Shown here in pieces: positions 54,104 through 62,336 of a DNA stretch of 64,000 nt (its first letter is position 1; each line of letters opens with the position of its first letter). The stretch lies in NCBI GenBank assembly GCA_900637675.1, contig LR134389.1:310001-374000 (forward strand), given 5' to 3'. The translations under genes were made by a program, and so were the position numbers. The stretch comes from Streptococcus equi subsp. equi (GTDB taxonomy: Bacteria; Bacillota; Bacilli; Lactobacillales; Streptococcaceae). The notes below the pieces were generated by a model. It searched no databases and was not told the origin of the DNA. It was given only the letters and a program-made list of their open reading frames with translations.

Positions 54104-54859
54104 ATGACTTTATTTGACAATATTGTCTTTAAAACCCCAGTATTACGTGTTAACAATCGCGACCTTAATATTGCCTTTTACCAAAAAAATCTAGGCTTAA
54201 GGCTAGTGTCAGAGGAAAACGCGATATCAATTTTTTCATCTTGGGGCCAAGGACAAGAACGCTTTGTAATTGAAGAATCTCCAGCAGCAAGAACACGCGT
54301 TGTAGATGGCCCTAAGAAAGTAAATACAATTGTTATCAAAACAACTGCTCCTAAGGACATTGAGCAGCTCCTAGCTCATGGCGTTGACTATGATTTGATT
54401 TTCAAGGGAAAAAAAGGCTATGCCTTTGAAGTCACCTCACCAGAGGGAGATCGCTTCTTACTCCATGCAGAGGACGATATCAAGGAGCTTGACATTGTCG
54501 ATGATGTTCCTGCAATTGACAAGGAAGCTGACTTTAGGGGGCTGAGTCAGTTTAGCTTTGATCTGATTGTCTTAAATGTTTTAGATGACGAGCAATCCAG
54601 AGCTTTTTATCAGTCTATTTTTGGTGATTGCCTGCCGGTCACGCTTGAGTTTAATAGGGAGGCTGGTCAAGATTTGACGATTGTCCCGCATGTCACATGG
54701 GATTTGGAGATTTTAGAATTTCAGGTGTCAGATAGCTATGACTTGCTTGCTCTAAAGACCTACCTTGAGGACAAAGGGTGTCAGGTTTATTTAGATAAAA
54801 AGGCAAGGGTGCTTGTTCTTTCAGACCCAAGTCAGATCGAAATTTGGTTTGTCAAATGA
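54104..54859 (+). CDS. cppA: CppA-family protein (glyoxalase fold)
   Basis: 251 aa. Two VOC/glyoxalase-like modules: the first begins KTPVLRVNNRDLNIAFYQKN and continues SSWGQGQERFVIEESPAART; the C-terminal half is the CppA_C region (FRGLSQFSFDLIVLNVLDDE). Named in S. pneumoniae for putative complement C3 degradation; no protease motif is visible and the fold suggests a metal-dependent enzyme, so that function should be treated as doubtful. AGGAGG precedes the ATG. It overlaps the next gene by four bases (ATGA). Confidence 0.85.
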   Translation: MTLFDNIVFKTPVLRVNNRDLNIAFYQKNLGLRLVSEENAISIFSSWGQGQERFVIEESPAARTRVVDGPKKVNTIVIKTTAPKDIEQLLAHGVDYDLIFKGKKGYAFEVTSPEGDRFLLHAEDDIKELDIVDDVPAIDKEADFRGLSQFSFDLIVLNVLDDEQSRAFYQSIFGDCLPVTLEFNREAGQDLTIVPHVTWDLEILEFQVSDSYDLLALKTYLEDKGCQVYLDKKARVLVLSDPSQIEIWFVK

Positions 54860-55797
54860 CATTAGAAGTCATAGAAAAGGTAAGCCAGCAGATTCAGGAA
54901 GGCTTATATCATGGGGCTAGCTTAGCCCTTTTTCGCTGTGGCGGTTGGCAGGAGCATTATATCGGTACCCTTGATGGTCAAAGACCTGTTACCAAAGGCT
55001 TGGTTTATGATTTAGCCAGTGTCTCTAAGGTTGTCGGAGTAGCGACTGTCTGTATAGCCATGATCAATAGTGGTGCCTTGGCTCTTGATACTCCTTTAAG
55101 GCATTATTATCCTGACGCTCAAAAGCTGGAGGTTACACTGCGACAGCTACTCACCCATACTAGTGGACTTGACCCTTATATTCCCAATCGAGATCAGCTC
55201 AATGCCCAGCAATTAAGAGCAGCGATGCACCAGCTTCAGGTCAAGGACGATAAGACCTTTCATTACACAGATGTGAATTTTTTATTGCTTGGCTTCATGC
55301 TAGAGCACCTTCATGGAAAGTCTCTTGATGAGCTTTTTCAGGAGATGGTTTTTACTCCCTTTGGAATGACTGAGACCTCCTTTGGCCCAAGGCCAGAAGC
55401 AGTTCCAACGGTCAAAGGGGTGCTTGATGGAGAGGTACATGATCCCAAGGCTAAGGTCTTGGGAAACCATGCAGGCTCAGCAGGGCTTTTTTCAACCATC
55501 AGGGATTTAGAGCGGTTTATTGAGCATTACCTGAAGGAAAGCTTTTCGGATAGACTTTTTCAAAGCTATAGCAGACAGGAAAAGCCCAGGTCTTTGGGTT
55601 GGAGCCTAGAGGGTGATTGGATTAGTCATACAGGCTATACAGGGCCTTTTATCATGCTCAATAAAAAGGAGCAGCAGGCAGCGATTTTTCTCACCAATAG
55701 AACCTATGACAAGGATGATAGGGCCTTGTGGATCAAAGAGAGACGACAGCTTCGGGATGCTATTCATAGGACCTTTGACAGAAATAGTCCTAGATAA
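54856..55797 (+). CDS. Beta-lactamase-family serine hydrolase
   Basis: 313 aa from ATG 54856, which overlaps the cppA stop as ATGA; an upstream TTG at 54844 in frame is less likely. Class C beta-lactamase/esterase fold: the SXXK nucleophile is in LASVSKVVG, the YXN motif in FHYTDVNFLL, and an HTG near the end (WISHTGYTGPF). There is no signal peptide, so it acts inside the cell, probably as an esterase or peptidase rather than a penicillinase. Translationally coupled to cppA. Confidence 0.85.
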   Translation: MTLEVIEKVSQQIQEGLYHGASLALFRCGGWQEHYIGTLDGQRPVTKGLVYDLASVSKVVGVATVCIAMINSGALALDTPLRHYYPDAQKLEVTLRQLLTHTSGLDPYIPNRDQLNAQQLRAAMHQLQVKDDKTFHYTDVNFLLLGFMLEHLHGKSLDELFQEMVFTPFGMTETSFGPRPEAVPTVKGVLDGEVHDPKAKVLGNHAGSAGLFSTIRDLERFIEHYLKESFSDRLFQSYSRQEKPRSLGWSLEGDWISHTGYTGPFIMLNKKEQQAAIFLTNRTYDKDDRALWIKERRQLRDAIHRTFDRNSPR

Positions 55798-55811
55798 GAA
55801 TGAGAGCACAA

Positions 55812-55853
55812 GTGGGCCTATCAGGTGGTATATCTGATAGGCCTGCTTGTTTT
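55812..55853 (+). terminator. Terminator after the serine hydrolase gene
   Basis: AGTGGGCCTATCAG pairs with CTGATAGGCCTGCT around GTGGTATAT, followed by TGTTTTT. Confidence 0.8.
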
Positions 55854-55892
55854 TGATGTCCTTGTCTCTTGGTTTTTACTTATCAGAACAGC

Positions 55893-55933
55893 AAAAAGCC
55901 CTTAGAGCTTAGTTCTCTAAGAGCTTATTTTTG
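55893..55933 (-). terminator. Terminator of the small secreted peptide gene
   Basis: On the minus strand TAAGCTCTTAGAG and CTCTAAGGGCTT form a stem followed by TTT. It lies about 30 bases past the stop of the gene at 55961-56239. Confidence 0.7.
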
Positions 55934-55960
55934 TTGTTTGAGGATTAGTTAAGCTAGAGC

Positions 55961-56239
55961 TTAAAAGAGTCTAATAATAGCTCCCCATAGAGACAAAGCA
56001 AAGCCCAACAATCCTCCCAAAAAGGACTGCTGATTTGACTTATGATTTTCGTCAAAATGCCAAGTCCACCCTCCATGTCCATCGGGACATTTAAACCATC
56101 CGTTACCAGTGTTCGTACAAAGATTTTGATGAGTTTCACTAGCATATACGGTCTGTGTTGTTGTCTGGCTTGTGCTGATAGGAGCTAGGGTTAGGGTTAT
56201 AGCAGTAGCTAACAAGCATAGTGTTTTTAGTCGTTTCAT
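55961..56239 (-). CDS. Small secreted peptide with cysteine pair and hydrophobic tail
   Basis: 92 aa. Sec signal peptide (MKRLKTLCLLATAITLTLAP, likely cut after VYA, residue 34). The mature part of about 58 residues has LCTNTGNGWFKCPDGHGG, where the two cysteines could form a loop containing GNG. A charged stretch (DENHKSNQQ) and a glycine-rich hydrophobic end (SFLGGLLGFALSLWGAIIRL) follow. AAGGAG precedes ATG 56239 and a terminator follows. No family is recognised. The layout resembles sec-dependent class II bacteriocins or membrane-active peptides, without the full YGNGV motif. An immunity gene is not evident. Confidence 0.65.
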   Translation of the reverse strand: MKRLKTLCLLATAITLTLAPISTSQTTTQTVYASETHQNLCTNTGNGWFKCPDGHGGWTWHFDENHKSNQQSFLGGLLGFALSLWGAIIRLF

Positions 56240-56409
56240 TGTTATTCTCCTTAATAGATAATTGCTTAGCTTAGCAGTTAGTTATTGTTAACGCTTCCTA
56301 AGAAGAGTTTAACATGTTGACTGATAGCCTTAAAGAGCTCCTCATCAGCTTTTCTCCGTAGTTTCGTTTTTTTTTTTTTAATGAAAAGGTTAATCGTCTG
56401 ATTTTCACA

Positions 56410-56529
56410 ATGATAATGATAGGCTTGCTAGTAGTTTCAACCAGCTCTGCTGGTTATTCAGCTGCTGAGGACAGCTGTACCTATTGCATGTGTGATAAAA
56501 AAAGAACCTGTCAACAGACAGGCTCTTAG
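56410..56529 (+). CDS. Possible cysteine-rich peptide frame, probably decayed
   Basis: ATG 56410 opens 39 codons: MIMIGLLVVSTSSAGYSAAE then a cysteine-rich end (SCTYCMCDKKRTC). The hydrophobic start looks like the core of a signal peptide. An ATG at 56381 in the next frame reads MKRLIV and would join this frame (LIFTMIMIGLLVV) if one base were added, giving an MKRL start like the peptide at 55961-56239. There is no ribosome binding site. The 3' end overlaps the pflB terminator on the other strand. Probably a remnant. Confidence 0.3.
   Translation: MIMIGLLVVSTSSAGYSAAEDSCTYCMCDKKRTCQQTGS
56496..56527 (-). terminator. Terminator of pflB
   Basis: On the minus strand AAGAGCCTGTC, loop TGTT, GACAGGTTCTT followed by TTTTT. 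Confidence 0.9.
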
Positions 56530-56544
56530 CTAGCTAAGATTAGC

Positions 56545-58869
56545 TTATTTTCCTGAAATAGCTTCAGCGGCATCGTCCATTGAAAGCACTTCGTGGAAGA
56601 CACGTTGAGTTAATTCAGTTTTTTGTTCTGGTGTAAGGTATTTGGTATTGACACAGTATCCAGAGATACGGACGATAACGTCTTCACCAGCCATAATTTT
56701 ATCGTAAACGTCATTTAAGTCCATAACGTTTAGGTTAACGTGTTGACCACCATTTTCAAAGTAACCATCAAGGATAGTAACAAGGTTTTCAACCTGTTCG
56801 TCATGTGTCTTACCAAGCGCGCGAGGTGATACTTGAGTTGTTAGTGAGATACCATCTGCGGCATATGAGAAGTCAAGGCTTGCAAGTGAGTTCAAGTTTT
56901 GCAGCCAGCCACCCTTAGCCTTGTTAGATGGGTTAGCACCTGGTGAGAAGAATTCAAGTTGTGATAGGTTAGTTGTACCATCTTCGTTGAGGTAAACACC
57001 GCGGTGAACCGGAGAGTTACCAGTTTGCTTAGAGTAAGCAACGTTTGAAGTGATGGTAAGCAGTGACACAGTTGCTTCAGCGTTCTTATAAAGCTTGTGG
57101 CTGCGTAGACGTGTAGTGTAAGCCTCAATCAACCACTCAGCTAATTCGTTTGAGCGAGGATCGTCCTCACCCCAGCGTGGGTAGTCGCCGATTGTTTCGT
57201 AGTCATAGATGTAACCATCTTCGTCACGAATTGGCTTAACAGTCGCATATTTAATAGCTGATAGGGTGTCAACAGTATTTGCGAAGCCACAGATACCAAA
57301 TCCCATGTTAGCACGTTGATGTGATGGTAAGAATGCCATTTGAACAGCTTCGTAGTTGTACTTGTCAGTCATGTAGTGAATGATATTAAGCGCATCTACG
57401 TAAGTATCAGTCAACCAATCAAGTGATTTTTCAAAGTTAGCCTTAACAGTATCAAAGTCAAGGACATCATCAGTAACAGGGTCGATGTCAAATACCTTGT
57501 AGTCCTTGTGCACATCATCGTAACCACCGTTAAGTCCAGTAAGAAGGGCTTTAAGCACGTTCACACGAGCACCGAAGTACTGAATGTTATGACGTTGCTC
57601 TTCATTTTCTGGGTCAAGTGGTGACACACAGCATGAGATACATGACATTTCACCGTAGCCGTCCTTAGCCATTGTTGTCACACCCTCATATTGGATTGAA
57701 GAGTGCTTGTGACTCATGTGCATACAGTAGCGACGGAAAGCATATGGTAACTTATCAGTCCAAAGAACGGTTAGGTTTGGCTCTGGAGAGTTACCAATAT
57801 TGTCAAGTGTGTTTAAGAAGCGGTAGTCCATCTTTGTAACGCGGTGACGACCGTCATTACCCATACCAGCCATAGAGGTTGTGATGAAGGTTGGGTCACC
57901 TGAATAAAGAGCGTCATAAGCCTTTGTACGAGCAAACTTAACGGTACGAAGCTTGAGGACAAAATCATCAACGAATTCTTGAATTTCTGATTCGGTGAAG
58001 GTTCCACGTGCAAGGTCACGCTCAGCAAAGATGTCAAGAACGATTGGGACACGTCCAAGAGAAGTAGCAGCACCATTGATCACGCGGCAAACAGCCATAA
58101 AGGCAATGTTAACCCATTGGATAGCTTCTTTGACGTTTTCAGCAGGACGACGAACGTCAACACCGTAAAGATCACCTAACTTAACCACTTCGCCAAGTGC
58201 TTGGTATTGCAGGTTGATTTCTTCGCGAAGACGGATTGATTCTTCGTCGATCTCAGTGATGGCATTCCAGTCGTTGACCTTTTCTTGCATCAAGTAATCT
58301 GCTCCGTAGAGGGCAAGACGTGCGTAAACACCGATGATACGACCACGTGAGTAAGCATCTGGCAGACCAGTTACAGTGTGGGCATGGCGCGCACGACGAA
58401 TGTTTGACGTGTAAGCGCGGAAAATACCGTCATTAACCGTTGTCACATGCTTAGTGAAAATCTCATGTACAGCAGGATCTGGCTCATAGCCGTTTTCCTT
58501 CAGAGTTGTTTCCGCCATACGGATACCACCCTTTGGCATGAAGTTCAATTTGAATAGCTCATCGTTTTGGATACCAAAGATTAATTCCTTATCCTTGTCA
58601 ATAAATCCGGCAGGAATGTCAGCAATTGAGGTTGGACGAGTATCGTATGGGAAGCGTGTTGCTTCGTAGTGAGCTTTAGTCTCCTCAATGACCTTTTTGA
58701 TGTGCAATGAACGCTCAGTAACACCTGCTAGGAATGATTCATCACCGTCATAAGGTGTATAGTTAGCCTGTACAAAACGAGATATACTCGCTTTTTCCTT
58801 CCAGTCAGTTCCCTTAAAGCCTTCCCAAGCTTTTTCAAAAACATCTGCGTTAGTTTTAACAGTTGCCAT
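56545..58869 (-). CDS. pflB: Formate acetyltransferase (pyruvate formate-lyase)
   Basis: 774 aa from ATG 58869 ([20 protein letters not shown]), chosen because AAGGAGAAAC precedes it; an in-frame upstream start is leader. Glycyl radical enzyme converting pyruvate and CoA to acetyl-CoA and formate in anaerobic mixed-acid fermentation. The adjacent catalytic cysteines are in [12 protein letters not shown] and the radical glycine in [15 protein letters not shown] close to the C-terminus. It needs a separate activase (PflA), not in this window. A cre-like site upstream suggests CcpA control. Confidence 0.96.
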   Translation of the reverse strand: MATVKTNADVFEKAWEGFKGTDWKEKASISRFVQANYTPYDGDESFLAGVTERSLHIKKVIEETKAHYEATRFPYDTRPTSIADIPAGFIDKDKELIFGIQNDELFKLNFMPKGGIRMAETTLKENGYEPDPAVHEIFTKHVTTVNDGIFRAYTSNIRRARHAHTVTGLPDAYSRGRIIGVYARLALYGADYLMQEKVNDWNAITEIDEESIRLREEINLQYQALGEVVKLGDLYGVDVRRPAENVKEAIQWVNIAFMAVCRVINGAATSLGRVPIVLDIFAERDLARGTFTESEIQEFVDDFVLKLRTVKFARTKAYDALYSGDPTFITTSMAGMGNDGRHRVTKMDYRFLNTLDNIGNSPEPNLTVLWTDKLPYAFRRYCMHMSHKHSSIQYEGVTTMAKDGYGEMSCISCCVSPLDPENEEQRHNIQYFGARVNVLKALLTGLNGGYDDVHKDYKVFDIDPVTDDVLDFDTVKANFEKSLDWLTDTYVDALNIIHYMTDKYNYEAVQMAFLPSHQRANMGFGICGFANTVDTLSAIKYATVKPIRDEDGYIYDYETIGDYPRWGEDDPRSNELAEWLIEAYTTRLRSHKLYKNAEATVSLLTITSNVAYSKQTGNSPVHRGVYLNEDGTTNLSQLEFFSPGANPSNKAKGGWLQNLNSLASLDFSYAADGISLTTQVSPRALGKTHDEQVENLVTILDGYFENGGQHVNLNVMDLNDVYDKIMAGEDVIVRISGYCVNTKYLTPEQKTELTQRVFHEVLSMDDAAEAISGK

Positions 58870-58934
58870 AAGTTTCTCCTTAAAATCTAGTAACAAGTCC
58901 AATCTGTTACATTTACAATCTAAGTTTACCATAG

Positions 58935-58949
58935 GGGAAACGATTTCCC
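58935..58949 (-). promoter_or_regulatory. cre-like catabolite control site upstream of pflB
   Basis: The perfect palindrome GGGAAACGATTTCCC (minus strand GGGAAATCGTTTCCC) matches the cre core WGAAANCGNTTNCW at 12 of 14 positions. It lies about 70 bases before pflB, next to its probable -10 region (TATGGTAAACT on the minus strand). Known CcpA regulation of pfl in other streptococci supports it. Confidence 0.6.
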
Positions 58950-58960
58950 AAGCAAAAATC

Positions 58961-58989
58961 TTGACAAATACAAGATTCTTTTATATTAC
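58961..58989 (+). promoter_or_regulatory. Probable promoter of dinB
   Basis: TTGACA (58961-58966), a 17-base spacer and TATTAC (58984-58989), about 90 bases before the original dinB start. A closer -10, TATAAT, is at 59055-59060. Confidence 0.5.
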
Positions 58990-59077
58990 AGTTTGCTGAA
59001 ACAGTTGAAAACTGTCATACAATCCTCTGCCTTGGCTTTAAAAGCCTAAAGGAGTATAATGTAGGAGGGAGGGACCT

Positions 59078-59127
59078 ATGCTTATTTTTCCGCTGATTAA
59101 TGACACCTCACGCAAGATTATACACAT
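59078..59127 (+). pseudogene. dinB: 5' fragment of dinB before the IS
   Basis: ATG 59078 follows AGGAGGGAGGG and reads MLIFPLINDTSRKIIH, then breaks at the IS. Joined to 60557 onward it gives [16 protein letters not shown], the standard N-terminus of DNA polymerase IV. The insertion is in the codon after His16, directly before the first catalytic Asp. Confidence 0.9.
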
Positions 59128-59159
59128 TGTACTGACCCCCAAAAGTTGGACACGACATA

Positions 59160-59963
59160 TTAGTGAAAGGATTTAGTTCTGTATTGCACAGGGCTAAGTC
59201 CTTTTAGCTTTGCTTTAATGCGTTTGTTGTTGTAGTAAAAAATGTAATCTGTAATAGCTTGTTCAAGCTCATTAAGGGATTGATAAGTTGTCTCAAGGCC
59301 GTAAAACATCTCAGATTTGAGAATACCAAAGAAGGACTCCATCATCCCATTATCTGGACTATTTCCCTTGCGAGACATGGATGGACGAATGCCTTTAGTC
59401 TCCAAAAAGTGATGATAAGACTGATGTTGATATTGCCAGCCTTGATCGCTGTGGAGAATCGTTCCATTGTACGAATCCGCTGGAAAAGCCTTCTCAAGCA
59501 TGGTTTGTACTTGCTTCAAGTCAGGCGATCGAGACAGGGTGAAATCAATAATCTCACTGTTATAGCCGTCAAGAACAGGCGATAGATAGAGTTTCCCCTC
59601 AGGTAAGGTAAATTCCGTCACATCGGTATAGCACTTCTCGTAGGGCTTAGAACCTTCAAACTGACGTTTAATCAGATTATCAGCCTTTTTGCCAACCTCA
59701 CCTTTGTAAGAAGAATACTTGCGCTTACGACGGATACGAGCTTTTAAGCCCATGACAGTCATCAAACGTTGTACTTTTTTGTGATTGACGATAAAACCAC
59801 GATTTCTTAGTTCCAGATGAATGCGACGATAGCCATAATTGCCATGATGTTCATCATAGATGCCTTGAATGAGCTCCTTTAAGTCCATGTCCTTATCTTC
59901 TTGAGCTAGTTGCTTGACTTGATAATAATAGGTTGACCGCGATAAATCAAGGATTTCAAGCAA
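59160..59963 (-). CDS. IS3-family OrfB (DDE transposase), copy 2
   Basis: 267 aa, identical to the copy-1 OrfB except Asp for Glu in TDYIFYYN. The DDE residues are in YTDVTEFT, HSDQGWQYQ and NGMMESFFGILKSE. Made as an OrfAB fusion by -1 frameshifting at the slippery site whose complement is at 60053-60059. Confidence 0.93.
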   Translation of the reverse strand: MLEILDLSRSTYYYQVKQLAQEDKDMDLKELIQGIYDEHHGNYGYRRIHLELRNRGFIVNHKKVQRLMTVMGLKARIRRKRKYSSYKGEVGKKADNLIKRQFEGSKPYEKCYTDVTEFTLPEGKLYLSPVLDGYNSEIIDFTLSRSPDLKQVQTMLEKAFPADSYNGTILHSDQGWQYQHQSYHHFLETKGIRPSMSRKGNSPDNGMMESFFGILKSEMFYGLETTYQSLNELEQAITDYIFYYNNKRIKAKLKGLSPVQYRTKSFH

Positions 59964-59986
59964 AGTTGCTAGAGAAAATTGACCGA

Positions 59987-60502
59987 TTAATTCTTGGATG
60001 ATTTCTGTTGCTCTTTGAGCTTTGCTTCGTCCCTCAACCGGTATTCTCTCAGCTTTTTTAGCACAGCATTCTCCGCTCTAAGGTAGTCTAATTCTTTTTG
60101 GAGTCGCTCCAACTCTGTCATTTGTTCTAAAGTCTTCTTTGGTTGACGTCCCATCTTTGGTGGCCTCCCTCTTCTTTTCTCAAGAATAGTATAGCCGTTT
60201 TTCTTGTATTGCGCTATCCACCTTGAAAGCATACTAGAATTTGGTAAAGCATAGTCTAAGGACGTCTGTTTTTGAGATTGACCATCAATCAGAACTTTAT
60301 CTATTATCTCTTGCTTCAGTTCTGGAGAATAATAACTATTCTTACCTTTTTGGACAATGGCTAACCCATACCTGTCAATCAGGCGAATCATGTATTTGAG
60401 GTCAGATTCTGCAATACTAAACTTTTCTGATAAGCATTTAATGGACTTTCCAATGTGCCGTAGCTCATAGATTTGAACCTTGTCTTCATAACTCAATGTC
60501 AT
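59987..60502 (-). CDS. IS3-family OrfA, copy 2
   Basis: 171 aa, identical to the copy-1 OrfA: the helix-turn-helix [20 protein letters not shown] and a C-terminal leucine-rich coil. The A AAA AAG slippery heptamer is intact (complement CTTTTTT at 60053-60059). Confidence 0.93.
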   Translation of the reverse strand: MTLSYEDKVQIYELRHIGKSIKCLSEKFSIAESDLKYMIRLIDRYGLAIVQKGKNSYYSPELKQEIIDKVLIDGQSQKQTSLDYALPNSSMLSRWIAQYKKNGYTILEKRRGRPPKMGRQPKKTLEQMTELERLQKELDYLRAENAVLKKLREYRLRDEAKLKEQQKSSKN

Positions 60503-60518
60503 AAAAATAGCCCCCCAA

Positions 60519-61613
60519 TTGTTAGATTTTATGTCTAACTTTTGGGGGGCAGTTCACATTGACATGGATGCTTTTTTTGCTGCGGTGGAAGAAAGAGATA
60601 ATCCCGAATTAAAGGGCAAGCCGGTGGTGATCGGCAAGAACCCTAGAGAAAGTGGTGGACGGGGCGTTGTATCAACCTGTAACTACGAGGCAAGAAGGCT
60701 TGGCATTCACTCTGCAATGAGCTCAAAGGAGGCCTACGAGCGTTGTCCTCAGGCTATTTTTATCTCTGGAGATCATGCTAAGTACCGTAGGATTGGCTAT
60801 GATATCAGAGAGATTTTCAAGCGTTATACGGATCAGGTGGAGCCTGTGTCTATTGATGAGGCTTATTTAGATGTGACAACCAATAAGCTGGGCATCAAGT
60901 CTGCCTTAAAGATTGCAAGACTGATTCAGCATGATATTTGGAATAGCCTGCAGTTGACCTGCTCTGCTGGTGTTTCTTATAACAAATTTTTAGCCAAGCT
61001 AGCTAGTGATTTTGAAAAGCCACATGGTCTGACCCTAGTACTTCCTGATGATGCTCTGCCATTCTTAGAAAAGCTTCCGATTGAAAAGTTTCATGGCGTT
61101 GGTAAGCGAACAGTTGAAAGGCTGCATGAGATGGGGATTTACACTGGGCAGGATCTTTTGCGTGTTCCTGAGATGACCCTGATTGATCAGTTTGGACGCT
61201 TTGGCTATGAGCTTTATCGAAAGGCCAGAGGCATTAGTCATTCTCCAGTCAAGCCTAATCGTATGCGCAAATCCATCAGCAGTGAGCGTACCTATGCTAA
61301 GCTCCTCTACCAGGAGGCTGATATTAAGGCAGAGCTTTCTAAACATGCAAGACGGGTCGCTGATTTGCTTGAGGCGAATAAAAAACTAGGAAGGATCATT
61401 GTTTTGAAGGTTCGGTATGCTGACTTTACGACCTTGACCAAGCGGGTTAGCCTACCTGAGTTAACAAGAGATGCTAGGATCATTGATCAGGTGGCTAGAG
61501 AGCTTTTTGATAGCCTGGAGGAGCATCAGGCAGGAATCCGCTTATTGGGAGTCACAATGACCGGACTAAAGGATAAAGTGACAGATATTTTGTTGGACCT
61601 GTCATTCAACTAA
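60519..61613 (+). CDS. dinB: DNA polymerase IV, N-terminus replaced by IS sequence
   Basis: 364 codons open from TTG 60519 inside the IS end. The IS-derived residues [12 protein letters not shown] replace the native first 15 and run in frame into [21 protein letters not shown]-family polymerase for error-prone lesion bypass: the first catalytic Asp in [15 protein letters not shown] with the other acidic pair, the helix-hairpin-helix [12 protein letters not shown], and the little-finger domain to the end (LLDLSFN). No good binding site precedes TTG 60519 or ATG 60531, so the gene may be silent. It is best treated as interrupted but potentially expressed. Confidence 0.85.
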   Translation: MLDFMSNFWGAVHIDMDAFFAAVEERDNPELKGKPVVIGKNPRESGGRGVVSTCNYEARRLGIHSAMSSKEAYERCPQAIFISGDHAKYRRIGYDIREIFKRYTDQVEPVSIDEAYLDVTTNKLGIKSALKIARLIQHDIWNSLQLTCSAGVSYNKFLAKLASDFEKPHGLTLVLPDDALPFLEKLPIEKFHGVGKRTVERLHEMGIYTGQDLLRVPEMTLIDQFGRFGYELYRKARGISHSPVKPNRMRKSISSERTYAKLLYQEADIKAELSKHARRVADLLEANKKLGRIIVLKVRYADFTTLTKRVSLPELTRDARIIDQVARELFDSLEEHQAGIRLLGVTMTGLKDKVTDILLDLSFN

Positions 61614-61659
61614 CAAAAAAAGCAAGAGGACATTATCAATTTTCCTCTTGCTTTTTTAG
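61614..61659. terminator. Bidirectional terminator after dinB
   Basis: AAAAAAGCAAGAGGA pairs with TTTCCTCTTGCTTTTTT around a loop of about ten bases. Confidence 0.9.
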
Positions 61660-61663
61660 TGGT

Positions 61664-61708
61664 TAAAAAAGGCTCTTTGTCAACCGTAGTGGGCTGACAA
61701 AGAGCCAT
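61664..61708 (-). terminator. Terminator of the membrane protein gene
   Basis: GGCTCTTTGTCA and TGACAAAGAGCC form a 12-bp stem; on the minus strand it is followed by six T residues. Confidence 0.85.
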
Positions 61709-61755
61709 ATTTGAAGGCAGACAGGAAGTCTTGTTATCATACCTTTATGGCCTGC

Positions 61756-62241
61756 TTATTCTTCAATGCTTTGGGGATTGTCCTTGTCTTTTTCATTAAG
61801 GGTTTTAGCCTTGTAAAAGGCAAAGCCGTAAAGCGCAAGCTCAGCTAGGACAATGATCATTGAGACAGGCTCAATTTGGCTAAATAGTTGGCTTACGATA
61901 CTAATAAGATAGAGCACAATCCCTATAATGTAAGGAACATAGCTGACAGTGGAACCTTGTTTGATTTTTGAGAGGTTAAAGCCACAAAGCACAGTGGTCA
62001 AAACAACCAATCCAAGGCTAATCACTGACATAAAAATAGTAAAGGGTGATATGCCAACCTCAAATAGCCTTAGCTGCTCAGCTGAAAATTGTGCACGAAA
62101 TTCAGGTTTATCCAATTGAGACTTCAAAAAGAAAATGCCAGCAAGTCCAAACAAGGTGATAACCATGCTGATAGCATTGATGATAATGATCGTAATAGTT
62201 GATGTTCTGAGTGCTTGTCGTACTTGTTCGTATGAAATCAT
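61756..62241 (-). CDS. Four-helix membrane protein of unknown function
   Basis: 161 aa. Four hydrophobic segments: ITIIIINAISMVITLFGLAG, FTIFMSVISLGLVVLTTVLC, VPYIIGIVLYLISIVSQLF and VSMIIVLAELALYGFAFY. A polar loop lies between the first two and the C-terminus is acidic (NEKDKDNPQSIEE). No family is recognised. AAGGAG precedes ATG 62241. It lies between dinB and recD2 and is monocistronic, with its own terminator. Confidence 0.65.
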   Translation of the reverse strand: MISYEQVRQALRTSTITIIIINAISMVITLFGLAGIFFLKSQLDKPEFRAQFSAEQLRLFEVGISPFTIFMSVISLGLVVLTTVLCGFNLSKIKQGSTVSYVPYIIGIVLYLISIVSQLFSQIEPVSMIIVLAELALYGFAFYKAKTLNEKDKDNPQSIEE

Positions 62242-62336
62242 ATAAGTCTCCTTGAATGTTATGTTATTGTACTTTTAAGATGATACATGGATATTATAGC
62301 ATAGGAATAAGGATTGTGCCTTACTTTTTTAATATA

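Larger units (their letters stand above)
59128..60556 (-). mobile_element. IS3-family insertion sequence, copy 2 (1429 bp)
   Basis: Same length and termini as the element at 38197-39625, in opposite orientation; target duplication CAT (59125-59127 and 60557-60559). Both frames are intact. Compared by eye, the copies differ mainly by six third-codon-position changes clustered within 25 bases near the orfB end. Confidence 0.95.
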
